Shown: positions 8,522 to 17,150, counted from the first letter of the stretch. The stretch: DNA of 64,000 nt from Geomonas ferrireducens (GCF_004917065.1 NZ_SSYA01000001.1:948550-1012549); one strand, 5' to 3'. Notes: a model not told the origin generated them from the sequence alone. Numbers and translations: made by a program.

Positions 8522-9940
8522 CTATTTCTTGAAGTGGATCGCACGGTCCCACAAAATTTCGAACCAGTACGGCCCGACACCCGTCTCAGGTTCGACATAG
8601 GCACGAAAACCCAGGAACAGATCATCATCCAGGCTACCCCTTGGGCAACAATCCCCAAACGGGCAGTTTCCTACCGGAATCTGCTTGACCTCCAAGCAGT
8701 CCGTCGCAGGAAGACCACCACAATCGCGTGCCACTTTGAAGGCATAGAGTTGTTTGGACATCGCCTGATATTTGCCGAGGTCGTAACGATCAACAGTTCC
8801 GATGATTTCTCGGCTGTTTTTCCCTGCAAGGCCCAATTCCATGGCTGCATGGTACAGGGTGAAATTGGAGTAGGTCGCCTTTCCGGTAGCTTCATGATTC
8901 ACCCCGAATACCACCAGGAAATCTTCAGGGTTACTGCCAAGCTTGAAGTCGGCCGTTTTCAAGTACACGGTGTCCCTGCACTCGCCTATGAGGTTCGTCC
9001 CTCTTTGGAAACCGTCCAGCCATTCAAGCAGCCAAATACCGCTTTGGAGTTTCTCCGCCTGATAACCGGGGTTAGCCGTAACGATTTCCGACTCCAGACG
9101 GTCAAGGGCAGGCATAAGATCGGTTTCCGTTTTCCCTGTCCCCCGCACCAGCATTTGCGGTGTGGGGTAAGGGTCCAGCTTTGCGGGCTTCTCCGGATAG
9201 GTCACGTACAACACGCTGGCCCACTGGCTTGAGGTATCCATGTAGTTGTTGAGGTCGTCCTGGTTGGCAGGCAGATACATCCTTTCGACGAAAATGAGAG
9301 TGTCGGCCTTTTCATCCTTACCCAACTTCACGACGGACGAGGGAACCACCATGGTGTTCATGATCGATTGCGGAAACCCCGCTCGCATCGCCGCATTCAG
9401 AACGCTCGCGTTGGTGCCCTGGTCCGCGGTCATGACGATGATTACGTCCTTGTCGAAAGGATGTTTCTTATCAATCGTGTTGATTCGGGAGTGGTTTATG
9501 GTATCGCCGATACTTGAGAAAATTTGCTTTCTATCTTTGCCATCTCCGTTGTAACGACTGTACACAAAGCCCGTATAGCTGAAGTAAGCAACGGGCGGAG
9601 GCGTCTTTCCGATAAATATCACCGCATCATAAGGCTCAAGCTGCATTTCCCGCCCTACCCGCACCCCCTCATACGGCTCGCTTATCACCTGGTACGGCGC
9701 CGCGGCATTGTTGCCGAACGCCGTGTCGGTGAGTCCGTTGCATACCCAACAAGCGAGGTTAACGGGTCCGAAGGCATCTTCCCAGTGGGTCACTTTAAAT
9801 CCTTGCTGCTCCAATTGCTTCTGGAACACGACGACTCTTTTGTCCGTCACATGGAGTTTCCCATCTCCCTGAGCAAAGGCGGGATTTGCAGCCACCAATC
9901 CTGTAAGCAGTATTGTGAACAGCATTATTTTCGCCTTCAT
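8522..9940 (-). CDS. Secreted protein, paralogue B of the TPPP/YF family
   Basis: The product has 472 residues from the ATG at 9940, which is preceded by AGGAGA; the in-frame ATG at 9973 is upstream of the signal peptide and unlikely. The signal peptide ends NPAFA before Gln. It has the family landmarks: EPYDAVIFIGKTPPP with YFSY (113-122), GDTINHSRINT, TADQGTNASV, MLVRGTGKTE, FLVVFGVNHEATGKATYSN, a CGG-x-C cluster, YVEPETGVGPYWFEILWDRAIHF at the end. It ends 110 bases before the PLC-like gene. Function is unknown. Confidence 0.8.
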   Translation of the reverse strand: MKAKIMLFTILLTGLVAANPAFAQGDGKLHVTDKRVVVFQKQLEQQGFKVTHWEDAFGPVNLACWVCNGLTDTAFGNNAAAPYQVISEPYEGVRVGREMQLEPYDAVIFIGKTPPPVAYFSYTGFVYSRYNGDGKDRKQIFSSIGDTINHSRINTIDKKHPFDKDVIIVMTADQGTNASVLNAAMRAGFPQSIMNTMVVPSSVVKLGKDEKADTLIFVERMYLPANQDDLNNYMDTSSQWASVLYVTYPEKPAKLDPYPTPQMLVRGTGKTETDLMPALDRLESEIVTANPGYQAEKLQSGIWLLEWLDGFQRGTNLIGECRDTVYLKTADFKLGSNPEDFLVVFGVNHEATGKATYSNFTLYHAAMELGLAGKNSREIIGTVDRYDLGKYQAMSKQLYAFKVARDCGGLPATDCLEVKQIPVGNCPFGDCCPRGSLDDDLFLGFRAYVEPETGVGPYWFEILWDRAIHFKK

Positions 9941-9969
9941 GTCGGTTCTCCTGTTTTTCTGAGCGCCCC

Positions 9970-11619
9970 TCAAAGCGCCGGACGCATCCCCTTTGTGCCA
10001 TCGAACTGGATGGAAAACGGGGCGAGAACCTTCAACGGGTCCGGTCCGCGCGTTGAACCGGGGGTCATGTAGTTCCGCTGCAAGATTTTGATGGTGTCCC
10101 CGGCAGGAACGAGCTGCCTCGGGACTTCCTCACAGAAAGGATAGAGTCCGCTGCAGTCCCGCGCGTAATAGTACACGTAGAATTTTTTGTACAGCTGCGG
10201 ATCTGACAGTGCGCCCTTAAACCTCTCCGCACTCTCTTCGAGAACCGGGTCGTCACTGTTCAGGACGCCGACGAGCTGCGGGAACCAGTTGACCGCAAGG
10301 CTCGTGTAGGTGGCATTGCCGGTTTTGGTGCCCAGCGTCCCGACCACTGCGATCACCTGCCCCTCATCGAGCCGGTAGGTTCCGGCGCTGATCTGGGGCT
10401 CGTCATCCATGTTGTCGCCCAGGCAGTTCATCGGACCGCGCGGCAGCGTGATGTTTTCCGCCGGGTCCGTGGGGGGAGGACCGTCATACCCCAAACAGTG
10501 CTGGCCGACGAGGTCGACCCAGCCGGTAAGGCTCTTGAACTGGGCTGCCGGCGCGTCCGGCCGCTGACCGGCGCCGTCCTGGCGCCAGTAGCTCTTGACC
10601 GCCGCCACGAGGCTATTGAGATCGCCCTGCAAGGCCGACTCGTCGAAGTTCCAGCTCTTCGTCTCGTATTGCTGAATCTTGTAAGGCTTCTGAGCCTGGC
10701 CGCCGTTCGGGGCCCGGACCCGGAGTATCGTCAGTGGCAGCTCTTCGCGCCACTTCTCACCCAGAACAGTGTCGTTCGGCATCGAATAGCGAATGTACGT
10801 GATGAAATCGTCCGCCTCCGGGCCATATCCCAAACGAAGCAATTGCGGTTTGGCCGCGTTGTCCGGGTCAACGAAGCCTGCCGGCTCCGTGAAAACCAAG
10901 CTCTTGTCGACCCCCGCTTTCTCGAGCGCCCCGGTCATCGCCGTGGCCATCTGCTCATCGGCCGTGATCACGAAATAACGGGGCTCTCCCCAGACCCCGG
11001 CACTCTGGTTGTCGATCATGACGTTGTTGATGGTGTCGCCGAAGCTCGCGATCATCATCATGCGGGTGGGATCTGGCGACGCACCGAAGATGATGTACAG
11101 CAGATCCAGTGTTGAGGGTGTATCCAGCTTCGCATAGACCGGGTCACTCTTGTTGAGCTCGGTCTGCCGGGTAAAGACGTTCGTCCCCATGCCGAAGTAG
11201 CGAGCCGGCGGGGGCATCTGGGCAATAATCACCAAAGCTTCCCTTTCACCCAGCCGGTAGTTTGCGGCCATACCCCTTTGCCCTTGAACGAGCGCATGCT
11301 GCAGGCTCCGGTCGACGAATTCGTCCTTCCACGGGGGGACGACCGCGAGCACGTACGGAGCGGTCGGATTATTGCCGTAGCAGAAGCCGACCGACTGCAG
11401 CGGCAACTTGCAGTCATCGGCTCCCCACAGCCTCCAGTACCCCCGCGCCACCTCATACCCCTCCTGCAAGACCGCGCCCTGGAAACCCTGCACCGTCATC
11501 TCAAGGGATGCCGGCAACCGGTTCGCCTTGCTGAGCGGGTCCGTCGCAGCGCCTTGGCTGCCGGAGACGGTAATGAGCAGCGTGAAAATACATAGCCAAA
11601 ACAATTTCGATGCGCTCAT
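9970..11619 (-). CDS. Secreted protein, paralogue C of the TPPP/YF family (divergent)
   Basis: The product has 549 residues and starts at ATG 11619 with AGGAGG upstream. The signal peptide is residues 1-24 (SGSQGA). It is the most divergent and longest of the four paralogues: the TPPP box is MPPPARYFGMG (about 135), followed by GDTINNVMIDNQ, VITADEQMATAM, LRVRAPNGG instead of VRGTGxTE, and VIAVVGTLGTKTGNATYTS where the others have GVNHxATGKATY. The C-terminal CSGLYPFC and PFSIQFDGTKG replace the usual ends. It starts 149 bases after the 11768 gene and ends 29 bases before the 9940 start, so cotranscription is likely. Confidence 0.78.
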   Translation of the reverse strand: MSASKLFWLCIFTLLITVSGSQGAATDPLSKANRLPASLEMTVQGFQGAVLQEGYEVARGYWRLWGADDCKLPLQSVGFCYGNNPTAPYVLAVVPPWKDEFVDRSLQHALVQGQRGMAANYRLGEREALVIIAQMPPPARYFGMGTNVFTRQTELNKSDPVYAKLDTPSTLDLLYIIFGASPDPTRMMMIASFGDTINNVMIDNQSAGVWGEPRYFVITADEQMATAMTGALEKAGVDKSLVFTEPAGFVDPDNAAKPQLLRLGYGPEADDFITYIRYSMPNDTVLGEKWREELPLTILRVRAPNGGQAQKPYKIQQYETKSWNFDESALQGDLNSLVAAVKSYWRQDGAGQRPDAPAAQFKSLTGWVDLVGQHCLGYDGPPPTDPAENITLPRGPMNCLGDNMDDEPQISAGTYRLDEGQVIAVVGTLGTKTGNATYTSLAVNWFPQLVGVLNSDDPVLEESAERFKGALSDPQLYKKFYVYYYARDCSGLYPFCEEVPRQLVPAGDTIKILQRNYMTPGSTRGPDPLKVLAPFSIQFDGTKGMRPAL

Positions 11620-11767
11620 CGGTATCCTCCTTTGCCGCAGAGGCGCCCGCAGCCATTTTGGGACGCCCCTGCCCTTGAGAAGCGCGGCTGATCTCCAGCC
11701 CCAAGTGCTACCGTGTCTGTATCGTGGACCCGCCGATGCTGCGCTGCGGGTGTTGAAGCGGCGAAAT

Positions 11768-13273
11768 TCACGGCCGCGAAAACTTGATCATCCGGTGATA
11801 GACGACTTCGGTGAAGGCCGGGCCGATGCTCGTCCCCGGCTCGAGATAGGAACGGGTGCCGAAGGCCAACGGCGTGTTTGCCCGGTCGGCCGCGTGCTCG
11901 GGACCGTCGAGCTGTAATCTCGAGCAATCGCCGCTAGACATTTGCAGGCAGAAATCCTCGCCGCCGCACTGCCATGAGACCTTGTAGGCGAACATCGAAG
12001 AAGCTGCCGGATCGCCTGCGTCAAGATACGCATCAGCGCTGTGCACAAAGTCGGTATCGAAGACGCTGCCTATCGCCAGCTGCGACGGCTTCGCATAGGC
12101 ATTCAGGTTCATGTACGAGGCTTTGCCGGTGGCGGTGTGGTTGACACCGTACACGACCATGAATTCGTCGTCGGTCAACCTGATATCGTAGCGGTCGGGA
12201 AACGATTCGGCGCCGGCACCGACGTAGATCGTGTCGCGGCAATCGAGAAAGGCGCGCTTCATCTGCTGGATGAAATCGTAACCGTCGTAGCTGCCCGGCG
12301 CCGACGTGTATTCGGCGGCCACGACGTAACCCATTTCGGTGTATTTGCCGATCACGCTTTCGCGGATCTCGTCAAGTTTCCCCATCAGGCTCATTTCCGT
12401 TTTTCCGGTTCCGCGGACGCGCAGCTCCGGGGCAGGGAATGGATCGAGGTCTGCCGCCGAGAATGTCTTCGGGGTCACTCGGAAGACGGATATCGGCGAA
12501 TTTGCCGTGTTCAAACTGGCGAGATAAGCAAGCCCCGCGGCTTCGCCGGCCGCGCCGTTCAGCCACATCGCGTTTCGCCCAAGAAGCATGAGTACGTCGT
12601 GCCCTGGTCCGATTCCCAGGTTCGCCAACGAGACGGGGATGACGATGGTATTGAGGATTGACGCAGGGTAGCCGGCCTTCAGAAGCGCCGAGCGAACGCG
12701 CGCATCGGTGCCCTTATCGGGAGTGAAAATCAGCACCATCGGCGCGTTGTACGGCCCGGGGCCCAGCGTCTTGATGGTAGCGACGTTCACGGTATCCCCC
12801 AGGCTGGACCCCACGTCCAGACAGTGCGGATCTCCCCCGCATCCCTGGATCGGCGCGGTAAGGAGCTCGGCAGGCACGGGCTGGGCGTAAAACTTATTGG
12901 TAAGGAAAGGCTGGTAGGAGAAGTAGGTCTCGGGAGGAGGCGTTACGCCGATCAGGACCATCGCCTCATCGGGACGGAGTTGGAAAGCATACGGAATCAC
13001 CGTGGTATCGCCAGGAAGATGCGGAACCGCTGCTGTCAGATACGGCGCGCCCTTGTTGTTGTATTTGGCGCTGGAGGTCACTCCGTTACAGTACTGCTGC
13101 CACATGTCGAGGGACATGCTCTGGCCTGTCCGGACGTCGAATCCGTCTTGATCGAGCGCGTTTCGAAAGCTCGCCAGCGCACGGGAGTCGTGCCCGGCTT
13201 GTTGGGCGGACGCACATGGTAACAGCGACAACACCGCATACGAGATTGCGAGGAGCAGTAATTTTGCCTTCAT
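11768..13273 (-). CDS. Secreted protein, paralogue D of the TPPP/YF family; first gene after riboswitch
   Basis: The product has 501 residues from the ATG at 13273, with AAAGGAGA upstream; longer in-frame starts up to 13426 would run into the terminator part of the leader and lack a signal at the N-terminus. The signal peptide ends CASA before Gln24. Landmarks: LRPDEAMVLIGVTPPP with YFSY (101-120), GDTVNVATIKTLGP, FTPDKGTDARV, LRVRGTGKTEMSLM, DDEFMVVYGVNHTATGKASYMN, CGGEDFC, YLEPGTSIGPAFTEVVYHRMIKF. It is the promoter-proximal gene of the exported-protein run, about 150 bases downstream of a GEMM-type riboswitch terminator. Confidence 0.82.
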   Translation of the reverse strand: MKAKLLLLAISYAVLSLLPCASAQQAGHDSRALASFRNALDQDGFDVRTGQSMSLDMWQQYCNGVTSSAKYNNKGAPYLTAAVPHLPGDTTVIPYAFQLRPDEAMVLIGVTPPPETYFSYQPFLTNKFYAQPVPAELLTAPIQGCGGDPHCLDVGSSLGDTVNVATIKTLGPGPYNAPMVLIFTPDKGTDARVRSALLKAGYPASILNTIVIPVSLANLGIGPGHDVLMLLGRNAMWLNGAAGEAAGLAYLASLNTANSPISVFRVTPKTFSAADLDPFPAPELRVRGTGKTEMSLMGKLDEIRESVIGKYTEMGYVVAAEYTSAPGSYDGYDFIQQMKRAFLDCRDTIYVGAGAESFPDRYDIRLTDDEFMVVYGVNHTATGKASYMNLNAYAKPSQLAIGSVFDTDFVHSADAYLDAGDPAASSMFAYKVSWQCGGEDFCLQMSSGDCSRLQLDGPEHAADRANTPLAFGTRSYLEPGTSIGPAFTEVVYHRMIKFSRP

Positions 13274-13424
13274 AACCGTTTCTCCTTTTCTGTTTTCGGT
13301 CATTTCGCCTGGTTCTCCCGGGGGCTCGGGTGATCCGCCTCGTAGTGCGCCTTTCCTGTATGGCATCCTGACGCGCTGCCATGCCGGCAGCCCCTGCGTT
13401 GTCCATTGCCCTCCGTGCCGGCAC

Positions 13425-13473
13425 AAAAAAAGGCCGAGCGTGCTAGGGGGAAATTTCCCTTGGCAGCTCGGCC
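13425..13473 (-). terminator. Riboswitch expression platform: intrinsic terminator overlapping aptamer
   Basis: On the minus strand GGCCGAGC (13466-13473) pairs with GCTCGGCC (13432-13439), with an inner GGG/CCC extension, followed directly by seven T. The 5' arm is the same sequence that closes the aptamer. Aptamer folding and terminator folding are therefore mutually exclusive, so ligand binding should permit read-through into the 13273 gene. Confidence 0.85.
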
Positions 13474-13535
13474 ATCTTCGAACGAAGATCCGCCGCTTTC
13501 CGTCCCCTCCTCGCGAAGGGGTTGGCCTTTCAGGA
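13460..13535 (-). promoter_or_regulatory. GEMM-I cyclic dinucleotide riboswitch aptamer
   Basis: Read on the minus strand, the leader shows AAAGGCCAACC, then a 7-bp stem CCCCTTC/GGAGGGG closed by a GCGA (GNRA) tetraloop, then GGACGGAAAGC, then GGATCTTC-loop-GAAGATGGCC, and finally GGCCGAGCTGCC. This is the order and spacing of the GEMM-I aptamer: P2 with docking tetraloop, the (G)GGACG-x-AAAGC linker, the P3 receptor stem, and the closing 3' strand. The base before GGCCAACC is A, as I remember for the GEMM-Ib (3',3'-cGAMP) class common in Geobacter, where c-di-GMP switches have G. The class is recognised from memory; ligand choice is inference. Confidence 0.8.
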
Positions 13536-13562
13536 TGAAGTTATTTTTTGGTATTTTCCCCT

Positions 13563-13598
13563 GGCCGTCCCGTGTAAGGGCGGCCAGGGTTTGCTTAA
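13563..13598 (-). other. GC-rich hairpin just upstream of the riboswitch
   Basis: A hairpin of the form CCCTGGCC-G-CCC / GGG-A-CGGCCAGGG lies directly 5' of the aptamer on the minus strand. It has no T tract on that strand and only a weak TTTGCTT on the plus strand. It could insulate the riboswitch transcript or stabilise its 5' end. No function can be assigned. Confidence 0.45.
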
Positions 13599-13629
13599 CT
13601 CTGGGCCTCGCTCACTCATTGACCTGATT

Positions 13630-13930
13630 AGTGTGCTTCACTTTCGGTCCATTTTTTTGTGGCTGAGTCTTTGGAAGACTAATGATAAAGGGTATCCCGC
13701 GCTCTTAATTTTTCAAGATGATACACAGTTTTCCCAGCACGACTCGAGGTGGGGCAGAAAGTCTCCGCAGGAGCGGTTCTCGCCACACCCCGACACGATT
13801 TCGAAGCAAATAGGAGCCAAAACTCGAGGCGGTTGAAGATAAACTCTTCGGAAAAGAATTTCCGCATCGCTCCGAAGAGTTTTCGAAAAAAACGGAGCAA
13901 CAACGCGAACCGCCTCTTACAAAAGTGGAC
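13630..13930. other. Gene-free stretch with nested inverted repeats
   Basis: This stretch has no convincing gene. Between about 13826 and 13917 an outer inverted repeat GAGGCGGTT/AACCGCCTC encloses an inner one, AACTCTTCGG (13842-13851) with CCGAAGAGTT (13872-13881), so a folded RNA of about 90 nt is possible on either strand. Short open frames cross it, but they run through the neighbouring terminator and have no ribosome binding site. The promoter of the riboswitch transcript may lie nearby. Confidence 0.5.
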
Positions 13931-13931
13931 A

Positions 13932-13966
13932 AGAAAGGCCCTTGGAAAATCCAAGGGCCTTTCTTT
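13932..13966 (-). terminator. Terminator after the YaiI-family gene (bidirectional)
   Basis: A 13-bp hairpin AAAGGCCCTTGGA/TCCAAGGGCCTTT is followed by CTT on the minus strand and by CTTTA on the plus strand. It lies 36 bases past the stop of the 14002-14481 gene. Confidence 0.8.
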
Positions 13967-14001
13967 ACAGTGGAGATCCGTCCCAAATGCCGCCCCCTCA
14001 C

Positions 14002-14481
14002 TCAAACCGGGCGCTTTCCCTTGTGCATCTGGGTCAGCAGACGATCGAGCGATGAGGCGAAACGCTGACGATCGGTGAGGCTGAACTGGGCCGGTCCTCC
14101 CTGTACGAGCCCCCCATCCCTCAACTCCATCATGAAGTCCCTCATGGCGAGACGCTCGCCTACGTTCTCCTCGGTGAGCAGCTCGCCCCGTGGATCAATG
14201 GCGACGGCACCCTTGGCGACAACCCTCGCAGCCAACGGTATGTCCGCGGTGATGACCACGTCGTCGGGACCCACGTGTTCCGCGATATAGTCGTCGGCAA
14301 CGTCGAACCCTTTGCCGACCACGACTGATCTCACCAGCTTGGTTTCATGCTTGGAGAGACTTTGATTGGCCACCAGGTAGACCGGCATCTGTAGGCGCTC
14401 CGAAGCTCTGAAGACAATTTCCTTTATCACACGAGGACACGCATCCGCGTCGATCCATATCGTTACCTTGCTTTCCGCCAA
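14002..14481 (-). CDS. yaiI: UPF0178 (YaiI/YqxD, DUF188) family protein
   Basis: The product has 159 residues, the usual length for the family. It begins with the hallmark [14 protein letters not shown] (about 8-22) and contains [37 protein letters not shown] and [26 protein letters not shown], all standard blocks of UPF0178. The acidic residues suggest a PIN/NYN-like nuclease fold, but the biochemical role is unknown. AAAGGAGA precedes the ATG, a sigma-70-like promoter lies at 14520-14548, and a strong terminator follows, so it appears to be a single-gene unit. Confidence 0.92.
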   Translation of the reverse strand: MAESKVTIWIDADACPRVIKEIVFRASERLQMPVYLVANQSLSKHETKLVRSVVVGKGFDVADDYIAEHVGPDDVVITADIPLAARVVAKGAVAIDPRGELLTEENVGERLAMRDFMMELRDGGLVQGGPAQFSLTDRQRFASSLDRLLTQMHKGKRPV

Positions 14482-14519
14482 GAGTCTTCTCCTTTAACGC
14501 CAACACTCAAATGATGCGG

Positions 14520-14548
14520 ATTATACGCAACAGGTGTTAATCCTCCAA
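14520..14548 (-). promoter_or_regulatory. Sigma-70-type promoter of the YaiI-family gene
   Basis: On the minus strand TTGGAG and a perfect TATAAT are separated by 17 bases, and the -10 box lies about 39 bases before the start codon. Confidence 0.6.
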
Positions 14549-14590
14549 GACATTCCGGGCCGAAGAACCGGCTTCCAACAGAGCGCGACG

Positions 14591-14626
14591 AAAAAAGGCC
14601 TCACCACAGGCAAGGCCTTTTCTCTT
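14591..14626 (-). terminator. Terminator after norZ
   Basis: The hairpin AAAAGGCCTT/AGGCCTTTT with a 10-nt loop is followed by TT on the minus strand, 25 bases past the stop of the nitric oxide reductase gene. Confidence 0.8.
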
Positions 14627-14650
14627 TTAGCTTCTGGTTCGAAGTAACAA

Positions 14651-16906
14651 CTACAGGACGCGCGGCCGGTTCCTATTCATGAACATGCGCACGGCAAGAT
14701 AGACCACCGGCAGGATCCCTATGATGAAAAGGGTGTCACCCGGCAGGCGCATCCACTCGAACAGGCGCACCATGGGATCGGTGAAGAATTCCGGCTGCCG
14801 CCCCTCCCAGTAGGAGGTGGCGAGGATCTTTCTCAACTGGAGCAGCCCCACCGGGAATAGGTTCAGAAAGAGCATACAGGCGAGCCCGAGGTTGGTGCAC
14901 CAGAAGGCGATGGCCATGGCGCGGTTGCTCGCGCGGTCAAGTGGAACGAAGTAGCGTGCCACGAACATGAAAAAGCCGAGGGAGAGCATGCCGTACACCC
15001 CCATCATGGCGCCGTGGCCGTGGTTTGCGGTCCACTGGGTGCCGATCTCGTAGTAGCTCACGATGGGGAGGTTGATCAGGAAGCCGAAGACACCCGCGCC
15101 CAGGAAGTTCCAGAAGCCGACCGCGATCAGGAACATCACGGCCCACTTGTGCGGGAACATGTCAGCCGCGGTACTGAGCATGGAACTGCCGGCCGGAGCA
15201 CCAAGCCCCATGAACTTCCACGCCTCGTAGGTCAAAAGCAGCAGGGGTATGACCTCCATGGCGGAGAAGAACGCGCCGAACGCCATGTGCACTTCGGGCT
15301 GCCCGCTGAAGTAGAGATGATGCATGGTGCCGAGCACCCCGCCTATGGAATAGAGGATGATGTCCAGATAGATGATGGTGGTCGCTACCCGCACGCGCAC
15401 CACCCCCATGAGCATGAAGACGTAGGCCACCATAATGGTGGTAAAGAGCTCCAGGAAGTCCTCCACCCACAGGTGCACCACCCAGAAGCGCCAGAACTCG
15501 ATCTGGTTGAAGTGGGTCGTCTTGCCGTACAGCATGCCGGCCGCATAGAAAAGGGGAATGGAGACGGCGCTGTAGACGAAAAGCCACGGCATGTTGCCCG
15601 GGTGTTCCCCACGCAGCCTCTCCCTCATGCCGCGCACCAGTATCACCAGCCAGATCAGCATCCCGACCGTCAGCAGTATCTGCCACAACCGACCGAGATC
15701 GAGGTACTCCCATCCCTGGGATCCCACGTAGAACCAGGGGCCGCCGGTGGAAAGGATTCCTTTCAAGCTCATCGCTTCCCCGGTGAGGCTCCCCACCACC
15801 ACGACCACTAGCGCCCCCAGAAGGACGAGCGCCAGTTTCTCCTGATGCGGCGGCTCTTTTCCCGCGATCATGGGGGTCAAAAAGATCCCCATCGCTAGAA
15901 AGCTCGAGGCCACGAAGAAGAGTGCGAGCTGCACGTGCCACATGCGGGAAAGGTTGTACGGCAGGATGTCACCGAGCGACCAGCCGTAGAACCCCGCTGG
16001 CTCAACGTGGTAGTGGGCGTTCACCCCGCCCAGAAGCCCCTGCAGGAGGAATAGCCCGGAAACCACCAGGAAGTACCAGGCCACCGTGCGTTGCGACGGG
16101 GTGAGCTGCACCTTTTCCGGTGCCTCCATCTTCGCCGAATATTCGTCCGCCGCATGCCACCCCAGGAACTCGTAGCGACCAAAGACGAAGAGTGTGGCGC
16201 CGGTGCCGCAGAGCAGGGCGATCAGGCTCAGTACGCTCCAAAGCAGTGCCCCCGAGGTGGGGCGGTTGCCCGCAAGATTATCCGGCGGCCAGTTGTTGGT
16301 GTAGGAGTGTTCGGTGCCGGGGCGCTGTGCGGTGCTTGTCCAGGCGGCCCAGGAGAAATAGGCGGTGAGTTTCCTGATCTCCTCAGGGTCGCTGAGATAT
16401 GGCCGTTTCAACCCCTGCTGCGTCTCAAGCGGTCCGAACCAGCCGCGGTAGTAGTCGATGAGCTCCGCGTGCGCGCGTGCCCGGGCGGGGGAAAAGGTGA
16501 GCTGACCGCTCTCCGGCACGTAGCTGTTTTCCCTGAGTTCGGTGCTCACCTTGGCTGCCGCATCCGCGGCGGAAAGTCCTTGACCCGCATAGTACCCCGT
16601 CTGCTTTTCGCCGCTTAAGTGCAGGTATTGGGCGGTAAAGTCCGGGCCGAGGTAAGCGCCGTGGCCGAAAATGGTCCCGTACTGCATGAGCCCCAGCTTC
16701 TGGAAGATCTGCTGTCCGGCAATGACGTCGTCGCCTGTGTAAAGCACCGTGCCGTCCGTCACCCGCACCTCCCGCGGGACCGGCGGCCCCTCGTAGGCGT
16801 TGCGGTAGGCGAGGTAGCCCATCACGGAAAATCCGAGCAGGAAAGTGACCACTGCAGTCACCAGCCACCGGGGCGAGAGAACCAAGTTTTTATCGCGCAC
16901 GTTCAT
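14651..16906 (-). CDS. norZ: Quinol-dependent nitric oxide reductase (qNor)
   Basis: The product has 751 residues, typical for single-subunit qNor. It reduces two NO to N2O at the cytoplasmic membrane with electrons from quinol. The N-terminal extension after the first membrane helix (VLYTGDDVIAGQQIFQKLG, GHGAYLGPDFT) is the fused NorC-like domain characteristic of qNor. About a dozen further membrane helices follow, with WRFWVVHLWVEDFLELF and the HGHGAMMGVYGM block of the haem-copper oxidase superfamily. The start is the ATG at 16906, because the upstream ATG at 16918 overlaps the GGAGG site itself. It stands alone between terminators. In an anaerobe without other denitrification genes nearby it is most likely for NO detoxification. 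Confidence 0.95.
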   Translation of the reverse strand: MNVRDKNLVLSPRWLVTAVVTFLLGFSVMGYLAYRNAYEGPPVPREVRVTDGTVLYTGDDVIAGQQIFQKLGLMQYGTIFGHGAYLGPDFTAQYLHLSGEKQTGYYAGQGLSAADAAAKVSTELRENSYVPESGQLTFSPARARAHAELIDYYRGWFGPLETQQGLKRPYLSDPEEIRKLTAYFSWAAWTSTAQRPGTEHSYTNNWPPDNLAGNRPTSGALLWSVLSLIALLCGTGATLFVFGRYEFLGWHAADEYSAKMEAPEKVQLTPSQRTVAWYFLVVSGLFLLQGLLGGVNAHYHVEPAGFYGWSLGDILPYNLSRMWHVQLALFFVASSFLAMGIFLTPMIAGKEPPHQEKLALVLLGALVVVVVGSLTGEAMSLKGILSTGGPWFYVGSQGWEYLDLGRLWQILLTVGMLIWLVILVRGMRERLRGEHPGNMPWLFVYSAVSIPLFYAAGMLYGKTTHFNQIEFWRFWVVHLWVEDFLELFTTIMVAYVFMLMGVVRVRVATTIIYLDIILYSIGGVLGTMHHLYFSGQPEVHMAFGAFFSAMEVIPLLLLTYEAWKFMGLGAPAGSSMLSTAADMFPHKWAVMFLIAVGFWNFLGAGVFGFLINLPIVSYYEIGTQWTANHGHGAMMGVYGMLSLGFFMFVARYFVPLDRASNRAMAIAFWCTNLGLACMLFLNLFPVGLLQLRKILATSYWEGRQPEFFTDPMVRLFEWMRLPGDTLFIIGILPVVYLAVRMFMNRNRPRVL

Positions 16907-17150
16907 GGAAACCTCCATTACTAGGTTTTGACGACAACCGGTTCAACACTTCATGACTCTGCACGAGGCTTTACTATTGGAAGATTCGGAGGAGGGATTT
17001 TCGAATTGCCACAAGTGAAGAATGTAACAGCCTCTCTTCGTGTGTCAAACATGGCGGGAGGAAGTGCCCATTACCCGGAACCATTATCCACGATCATGGC
17101 ATTGGGTGAGCGTGGCGCGTGGTGCCGGGCATGGGCACTCACCTGCATGA

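Noticed and set aside
13563-13615. Possible second GEMM aptamer (GCAAACC and GGGACGG on the minus strand)
   Set aside because: The bases between form one long hairpin instead of the P2/P3 layout, and the AAAGC linker is absent.
13679-14005. Minus-strand open frame of about 108 codons over the structured region
   Set aside because: It runs through a strong terminator hairpin, has no ribosome binding site and contains palindromic DNA that explains its odd residues.
16907-17150. FNR/NorR-type operator upstream of norZ
   Set aside because: TTGA and TCAA half-sites are present near 16928-16946 but with 11-base spacing, and no other known NO-regulator motif was seen.
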